Source: Paramarasmius palmivorus
Lineage: Eukaryota > Basidiomycota > Agaricomycetes > Agaricales > Marasmiaceae
DNA length: 64,000 nt
Assembly (NCBI GenBank): GCA_037176845.1
Contig: JAYKXP010000045.1
Span: 1-64,000 of the forward strand
Reading direction: 5' to 3'
Shown here: piece after piece, positions 58,801 through 64,000 of the stretch
How the letters are laid out: every line of letters begins with the position of its first letter
Position numbering within the stretch: position 1 is the first letter of the stretch
Notes under the pieces: generated by a model
Told to the model about the DNA's origin: nothing
Database searches by the model: none
The model's input: the letters and a program-made list of their open reading frames with translations, nothing else
Made by a program: the position numbers and the translations under genes

Positions 58801-59280
58801 CATATATCTCACTATGCAGCAAGTATCATCCCTGCAGACTATTTTGATTTTATAACCAAAGCATCAATCTCTCACTGGGATCAGCTTTCATTTCAACCAC
58901 TATTTGAGATGTTCAAGCTGGTACAACACATCAACCATATGGATTCACATTCCTTTGCTCAGGAGTGGAATATGCCATGGCTTACACTCCGAGTCAGAGC
59001 AGAACCCAACCTGTCACCCCAGACCATTGACAACTTCTCAATGTTGATTAGTAGTTGGGTACTGTGTACAGAGCGGGGAAAGCTGTCAGAGCCACCTTTT
59101 AGTTTGTTGGATGCCTCAAAGTCCATTAAACAGCACCTGTCATCAATGATGAATCTTCGAGTTATTGGGGCCATTGAAGGCTACAGTTGTCCTTGTAAAA
59201 AACGGTCCTCTCCTTCCCATCTTTGTGTGGATGGAGATTATGCAGTCTGTATTGGCTCAGGGATTATGGCTTGGTCTTAA
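55879..59280 (+). CDS. NACHT-domain NTPase with Pro/Gln/Asn-rich tandem-repeat leader
   Basis: Exon 1 (about 55879-57280) encodes a Pro/Gln/Ser/Asn-rich leader with about four tandem copies of a 50-residue repeat (56440-57000), and closes with SNCSNFNIHGGQLNNVSGDQ. A TGA at 56521 interrupts it. After a 50-nt intron (57281-57330), exon 2 (57331-58630) holds the NACHT domain: Walker A GSAGAGKSA (57501-57527), Walker B GLIVIDALDEC (about 57795-57827) and LPRILLCSRPEPSIR (sensor region). After a 55-nt intron (58631-58685), exon 3 continues FNTFAETDIIHFVGVV to 59280. No WD40, TPR or ankyrin repeats are seen, so the C-terminus may be lost or lie in further exons. Family role: NLR-like STAND NTPases act in fungal non-self recognition and programmed death. 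The start is uncertain; ATG at 55963 is another choice. Confidence 0.75.
56440..57000 (+). repeat. Coding tandem repeat, period about 155-165 bp, about 3.5 copies
   Basis: Copies begin near 56440, 56590, 56758 and 56920. The peptide consensus is a (S/G)DxSDTNQPA piece, then QQYSAGPNQLAVQ, YPNPNPI and a variable PSLSSPAF-like stretch. Copies 1 and 2 are almost identical over QQYSAGPNQLAVQ; copies 3 and 4 are diverged. Confidence 0.8.
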
Positions 59281-59283
59281 GCA

Positions 59284-60250
59284 TTGGTGAAGCATGCAAT
59301 CTCAAGCTCTCATACTAGAGGCTTTGAGTTGACTTGTATTGAATATCTCTCACTTCAAGAAGAGCAATCACCCAATCCAGATATTGAATATCATATGAAG
59401 AAGGTGAATTCCTTCCTTAATCTTGTATTTACTGAACTAACTTATTTATCAAGTTTGATATATTAGAGGCATTGCTGAACTCTTACATTCCCATTTTTGG
59501 TGACCTTTGGACATACTGTGACTGGTTGAATGTATGGAATATTCTTCAGGGCCCTTCACAATGCAGCATGCTCATGAAAATCACAGGTTTCACCCCATCC
59601 ACAAGAATTTACCACAGGAGATCACAATGCCTACTCCGCTCGGCTCCGCAAATGCTATCTAGCTTTATTTGACTGGCAGGGGCCATGGTCCAACGTTCGA
59701 AATTCGGCCCAAGCAACACAGAGCTTGAAATCTGCTGCTCGCTTATGTGGTGCTGAACTTGGAATCCTCAAGGGTTTTATCAAGTGGTTGGACATATGTG
59801 AAATTGATGAAATGGATTGGTGTCTAGAGTGGCTTGAGGTGAGCTCTGTGCTGCATAAACAGGGGATGAAAACTAATCAGTCAGCAGTCGTTTCCCCTGG
59901 ACCATGCAAGCTTGAAAGCAGAAGCTATTTCAAAGTATAATGCACTTGAAGATCGTTTGATTGATTTGTCAAGTGTCGAGGAAGCTTGGGAAGAGGACCC
60001 GACATCAGAGAGTTATTTACGCGAGAGGCTATTTGGAGAGCAAGCACCCGATATCGACTTGAGTGTACTTCAAGGTTTAAATTCAAAAGTATGACCATCA
60101 ACTTATTAGATGCACCGAGACTAACCATATTGAACATCTAGTGGAATTCACTGACTTTGAAAGATGTCAAGAAAATTCCTACAAGGACATATTATGATCG
60201 GTGGTGGAAACGTGTGTTGAAAATGTATGTTAAGCAACTGGAAGATAAAT
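59284..60250 (+). CDS. Unrecognised coding remnants downstream of the NACHT gene
   Basis: Several short frames with convincing protein composition occur in a row: SYIPIFGDLWTYCDWLNVWN (about 59478), SLKSAARLCGAELGILKGFI (about 59728), EDRLIDLSSVEEAWEEDPTS (about 59951) and TYYDRWWKRVLKMYVKQLED (about 60188-60250). GT-AG intervals such as 59403-59466 separate some of them. They may be 3' exons of the NACHT gene or a separate gene. I recognise no family. Exon joins are not resolved. Confidence 0.35.
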
Positions 60251-60724
60251 AACCAGGTCCACCAAGGGGTGTCACCAATTTGAATCGGGGACACTCCTTG
60301 CCTCAAGGTACACACCCCGACCACCGCCACCACCATCACCAATATCGAGACTGGGAATGGCTGCTAGTCTCACGGCAGCAATCTTTAATAGTAGGAATAC
60401 AGTGAAGGATGGGATTAGGAGCCGAATTCAACGAGATTATTCTGCAGTATGCCTTATATATGGGACTACCTGTAATTTATAATACCAGACATCTTTTTAA
60501 AGAAATGTCCCCGTCCAGCTAGCATGCGAGAAGGATAGTTTCATTGCATAAAAAAGTATGGCCCGGGCTGAAAATCCCAAGAATAGTCACGGTGTTAATC
60601 GTGCATTGGAGGTTACACCTCACAAGACACACTACCTAGGAAAAGCACACCCTACAAGGAGACCTACACTTTGCCAGAATGTTGAATCTTGAATACGACT
60701 TGAATACAACCTGAACGCGACAAA
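60250..60724. other. Spacer, no gene seen
   Basis: No frame, tRNA or repeat unit is recognised between the coding remnants and unit E. Confidence 0.4.
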
Positions 60725-62480
60725 CCATGAGGTGGGCGCCAAATTCGACGTCAGATGACGTCTGTTTGGAACGCCACGTGGCAATCCTTTTCTTTTCCTC
60801 AACGACGATGCTGCTGCGCTCGCTGCTCCCGATTCTCCAGGGAGCTATTCATCAAACCTCTGCGTGCTTTTTAGAGCATGTCTGAACTCACTCCACTGAA
60901 AATAGAACACCTGTCCTTGGCAAGAACGGTACGCCTTTTCTCTACAGTCTTTTTTCTTATCTGATGGTCAAACAATATAGGGCTGATACGGGTCGAGAAG
61001 GTCAACGAGCACAATGGCAGATGAGCGTGCTGACGATGAAGATGCTCCAGGGACATTGGTACGTCCTGCATTCTTCCTCTTTGCGCTTTCCCTGATATCA
61101 AACTCAACAGCCAAAGGACCCCTTGTACCACCCCAATCCCAAGAAGTTTTCCCCAAGGCTTTCAACCTCGTATCCCCATTTCAACTCGATCTTTACCCGA
61201 CACGACGACTTGGGTCATATTCTGACGGATTCATTGACTACGCGAACTCGCATCTTCGACCTGCACACCATCTGCATATCGATCGATGTCCCTCAGTTCT
61301 ACCACCGATACCGATACCTACTCTGCGAGAAAGAAGAGCTACATGGCGCTAATGGTACGTTCTCCACTTCTCTCCCCAGTCTTGATACTAACTGCTAACG
61401 TTCCTTCAGGGTTTTTGACATACAGCATATGTCCTATCCCTCAGAAGAACCTAACACAATGCTACCGCTCAACCCCTTCCCTTGCTACACAGTCTAATTG
61501 AAGAACATCCCCCAGCAATCATCGATATTTCCATACTGCATGCTCTGATATTCAACTTCGACATCCACCTGCTACGCTCCGTATGTGGCTACCAACGGCC
61601 TCTGGTGGTTTCCCTGAAACATGGTCAAGAGCCTTCGGATGCTGCACAATTACCCTTGCGTACTGGTCACTCAAACGAGCAGATAGGATATGGGTGTTTC
61701 GTCCATCGTACGTTGTCTACCTTGCTGTTTATCTGCGTAGCTGACGGATAACGCACAAAAGGCGCCTTTCCTCCAACTCCCTCACAGCTTTCCCATCCCC
61801 ACTAGCATGTTGTCGTTCAAGGTCACGAAGAACACCGGTCCATATGTCCTCGGTACCGCCGTCCTACCTCCTATGCTTCTTTTATGCATCCCGGACCGGT
61901 AGAAGACCCCGGCAAACTTGAATGCCCCTGTCGACCATACCGCCCCCTTCTCCCCGCATTGAATCACCTCCTCCTTTATTACACCTTTACTCCCACAACG
62001 CCTCCCATATCTACCTCTCAACACGTCTACCCCGTTCACACTCCGATGCTTGATACACCCCTTGCTGATCCTTCCATCGTCAACGTTCCTTTCATACGCG
62101 GGATATACGGGCTCGAAATATGCATGGGGTATTGCGGAGAGTTACTGTGAACCCAAGAGGATGACGAGTACGCCTTCTTCTCGTCAATCGTAGGAAGGCT
62201 TTCACGGTACTGATGGTCTTAGGACGGCGGGAGGTTGGAATGCAGACGGGGTTGCTTCTTTGACACCCCTGTGTCGTGTTTCGCGCATGGGTCTCTTTGT
62301 GTGGGAAGGAAGGAATGGGGTTGCAACGTGGAAAAGAGATCGATTACGTATATCGATGTCCTGGTGATAGGTATGTAAATGCTCGCGCGTTTTGCTTTCC
62401 AGATCTTGTGCTAACCTGGCCATAGATAGCTCTGCCGCATATTTGCAAAGAGGATCGGCCTGTTCGTCATAGGCAAAGGA
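60725..62480 (+). repeat. CCACGTGG-headed intron-rich repeat, unit E (most open copy)
   Basis: The head has GGGCGCCAAATTCGACGTCA, the palindromic GACGTCAGATGACGTC (60747-60762) and CCACGTGG (60774-60781). An intron GTACGCC...ATATAG lies at about 60929-60979. From ATG at 61014 an exon MADERADDEDAPGTL (61014-61058) joins, across a 52-nt GT-AG intron (61059-61110), an exon reading HPNPKKFSPRLSTSYPHFNS and FYHRYRYLLCEKEELHGA to about 61351. The next intron is about 61352-61409. This spliced stretch of about 95 codons is the longest open part of any unit. The later part (61500-62400) is decayed. The protein family is not recognised. Confidence 0.6.
60747..60781. promoter_or_regulatory. CRE-like palindrome plus CCACGTGG of unit E
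   Basis: GACGTCA and TGACGTC face each other and are followed 11 bp later by CCACGTGG, the same arrangement as in unit C but with the canonical ACGT core. Confidence 0.5.
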
Positions 62481-62623
62481 ATACGGTGTGGAATCTAACG
62501 GGGGTATGGGGGCTAGAAAAGGATTATTTAGTTTCGTCTTCTCCGTCTAGATTAATGTACCATACAACAACAATGTTCAAGCTGGAATCGTTTCGAACTG
62601 GAAAAATGACAATGTCCGAGTCA

Positions 62624-62716
62624 CTCCCTGGCTGGGAGTCGAACCCAGATATCGCACGAACTGGACGACACTATGTGCACAATAGGCGCGAGTACTAACC
62701 GTTATACTACCAGGGA
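62624..62716 (-). tRNA. tRNA-Asp-like sequence with 21-nt insert, anticodon position ATT
   Basis: The acceptor TCCCTGG/CCAGGGA is perfect, and the T-arm CTGGG, TTCGACT, CCCAG and the body are the same as in the tRNA-Asp at 22852. The anticodon stem CGCGC pairs with GTGCG (one G-U). Positions 34-36 read ATT instead of GTC, and a 21-nt insert follows position 37. All stems are kept, so transcription by RNA polymerase III is plausible. The changed anticodon and insert suggest either a pseudogene or a tRNA of altered meaning. Confidence 0.55.
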
Positions 62717-62899
62717 ATTTATCCATGTCTTGAGAGTATAGAAACGTCCCTTGATATCATTACTTCGATGACACATCTGAATCCACACTATGTTTTCACA
62801 TTTGCTGTTTTGACCAGGCTATGGGTTCGAGTTAAGGTGATGGAGTATCCATCGCAGTCCGATGCAAGTGGTATCGTGAAAAGTACACGACGAACGATT

Positions 62900-63116
62900 C
62901 AATTCGATAGTAATCTGATGGGCACCGGCCGCCTACCGTCCGGCGGCATCTAATGTGTGATTGAATCACAAAGTGACAAGTGTGACATTGCTTCTTGAAT
63001 CGCAACCTCCAAGACACCAGACAAAAAGGTATGTATCCGCTTGTCTTTTAGTTCGAGGAGGAAGAGTGAAAGCTGACGCATTGCACCTTGCGGCTTTAGT
63101 CGTCGATTGCTCACTC
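62900..63116 (+). promoter_or_regulatory. Leader of the 63.1-kb F-box gene
   Basis: GGCGGCATCTAATGTG, AAGTGACAAGTGTGACA and CTTCTTGAATCGCAACC (62991-63007) repeat the leader of the 7.5-kb gene. A leader intron from GTATGT (63029) to about TTTAG (63099) is likely, ending 17 bp before the ATG. Confidence 0.55.
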
Positions 63117-64000
63117 ATGAGCCAGATCTCCGTGGAAGAGCCGTGTTCGAACACCTTCTCCCCAATCCAAGCTCTACCCCCAGAACTCCTTTCCAAAACA
63201 CTTGCTTTGGTACCTCATTCAAAGCGAACCGAACCCCCTTTTTGGCCTGCAGCTAAAGGGGAATTTCATAGTAGTCCCTCGGTATTTTACAATCCTCTGT
63301 CATATTCCCTTGGCTCGGACTTGGGTCGAGTGTGTCACACCTGGCGTAACGTTTCCTTATCTACACCCGCTCTTTGGGCGGACATTTTGCTAGACACAGG
63401 TGACGCGTATCCAGCACACACCATTGAACGCCTCCAAGCACATCTTGAGCGCTCAAAGTCATTTCCACTTACGATCAAGCTTGGACTGATCTTTTTGGAT
63501 CACCAGGGATTTGGCAAGTTCATGACACCAGGAGCGTCTCATTCCGGTGATAAACCCCTCGCTTGGAGCCTCCTCCAAATGGTTCTCAATAACGGCAGCC
63601 ACATTCGCTCTCTTTCCCTCTTTCCGGAAGAGACCGACACATACTCATTCGCGTATTATTCGATCCCTCACATCCGACATCGCCTCACGAATCTTGAAGA
63701 ACTCATCATCAACTTGAAAACTGGGGGGCACAACAGCTTTCCTGATTACATTGGCTATGCGTTCTCTGGATCTGGATTGCCGCTCTTACGCAGAGTTGAA
63801 ACAACACATAACAGACCATACATTCCAAACACCCATTTGACTCACATCACTACTGAACAGCTCACTACCTCGTGCTTTTATGCAATCCTATGCGAACTTC
63901 CATACTTAATGTTGGCAGACGTTCATCTGATTGACGTTAGCAGGTATGGAGACCTGCGCAAGGATATCCCACTTCCTGATCCCCTGCTTTTGCGTACATT
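63117..64000 (+). CDS. F-box/leucine-rich protein, truncated by the window end
   Basis: From ATG at 63117 the frame stays open for 294 codons to the window edge. It opens MSQISVEEPCSNTFSPIQAL, with F-box core IQALPPELLSKTLALV, then LGRVCHTWRNVSLSTPALWA, TIERLQAHLERSKSFPLTIK and the start of the leucine-rich region (HIRSLSLFPE, RLTNLEELIINLK). It aligns in order with the intact gene at 7477 (HLDRSKSSPLTVTL, RFINLERLLIDVDF). It is a member of the same subfamily with the same leader. Whether the 3' half is intact cannot be judged here. Confidence 0.8.
   Translation, partial: MSQISVEEPCSNTFSPIQALPPELLSKTLALVPHSKRTEPPFWPAAKGEFHSSPSVFYNPLSYSLGSDLGRVCHTWRNVSLSTPALWADILLDTGDAYPAHTIERLQAHLERSKSFPLTIKLGLIFLDHQGFGKFMTPGASHSGDKPLAWSLLQMVLNNGSHIRSLSLFPEETDTYSFAYYSIPHIRHRLTNLEELIINLKTGGHNSFPDYIGYAFSGSGLPLLRRVETTHNRPYIPNTHLTHITTEQLTTSCFYAILCELPYLMLADVHLIDVSRYGDLRKDIPLPDPLLLRT

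Overview
The window looks like nuclear DNA of a mushroom-forming basidiomycete (Agaricomycetes, probably Agaricales). Genes are cut by short GT-AG introns of about 45-60 nt, tRNAs carry introns after position 37, and the protein families present (F-box/leucine-rich proteins, NACHT NTPases preceded by a Gly/Asn motif, several agaric-restricted families of unknown function, a Ty3/gypsy element) are those that expand in agaric accessory regions. Species cannot be told. No bacterial-style operon and no CRISPR array is present.

Layout. 1-1450: no supportable gene. 1469-3044: decayed F-box gene. 3520-7140: two repeat units, then a tRNA-Asp remnant. 7477-9012: intact F-box gene. 9556-10998 (minus): multi-exon membrane protein. 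12069-14003: agaric family protein. 14330-15800: probable repeat unit. 16230-16815: F-box relic. 17436-19492 (minus): agaric family protein. 20440-22800: repeat unit. 22852-22948 (minus): tRNA-Asp(GUC) with a 25-nt intron. 23790-25461: F-box gene split by a solo LTR. 25814-27319 and 33619-35084: two paralogous F-box genes on either side of a 6.06-kb gypsy element (27465-33521). 36220-39370: repeat unit. 39895-42460 and 45500-48135: a direct duplication, with a second agaric family gene (43122-45075) and a minus-strand F-box relic between the copies. 49140-50624: F-box-like gene. 51108-54900: a second copy of the 2.8-4.7 kb segment. 55879-59280: NACHT gene with a tandem-repeat leader. 59284-60250: unidentified coding remnants. 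60725-62480: repeat unit. 62624-62716 (minus): tRNA-like sequence. 63117 to the window end: an F-box gene that runs off the edge.

How it fits together. The recurring theme is a composite module: an intron-rich repeat headed by a CRE-like site and a CCACGTGG palindrome, then a tRNA-Asp-like sequence on the opposite strand, then an F-box gene with a conserved 5' leader and, in several copies, a leader intron. The module, whole or in part, recurs across the window at every stage of decay, and two segments of it were copied in larger blocks. The F-box proteins would act as substrate receptors of SCF ubiquitin ligases. The NACHT protein and two unrelated proteins share an N-terminal Gly/Asn motif, which may be an assembly or signalling tag. 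The overall picture is a birth-and-death gene cluster further shuffled by LTR retrotransposons.
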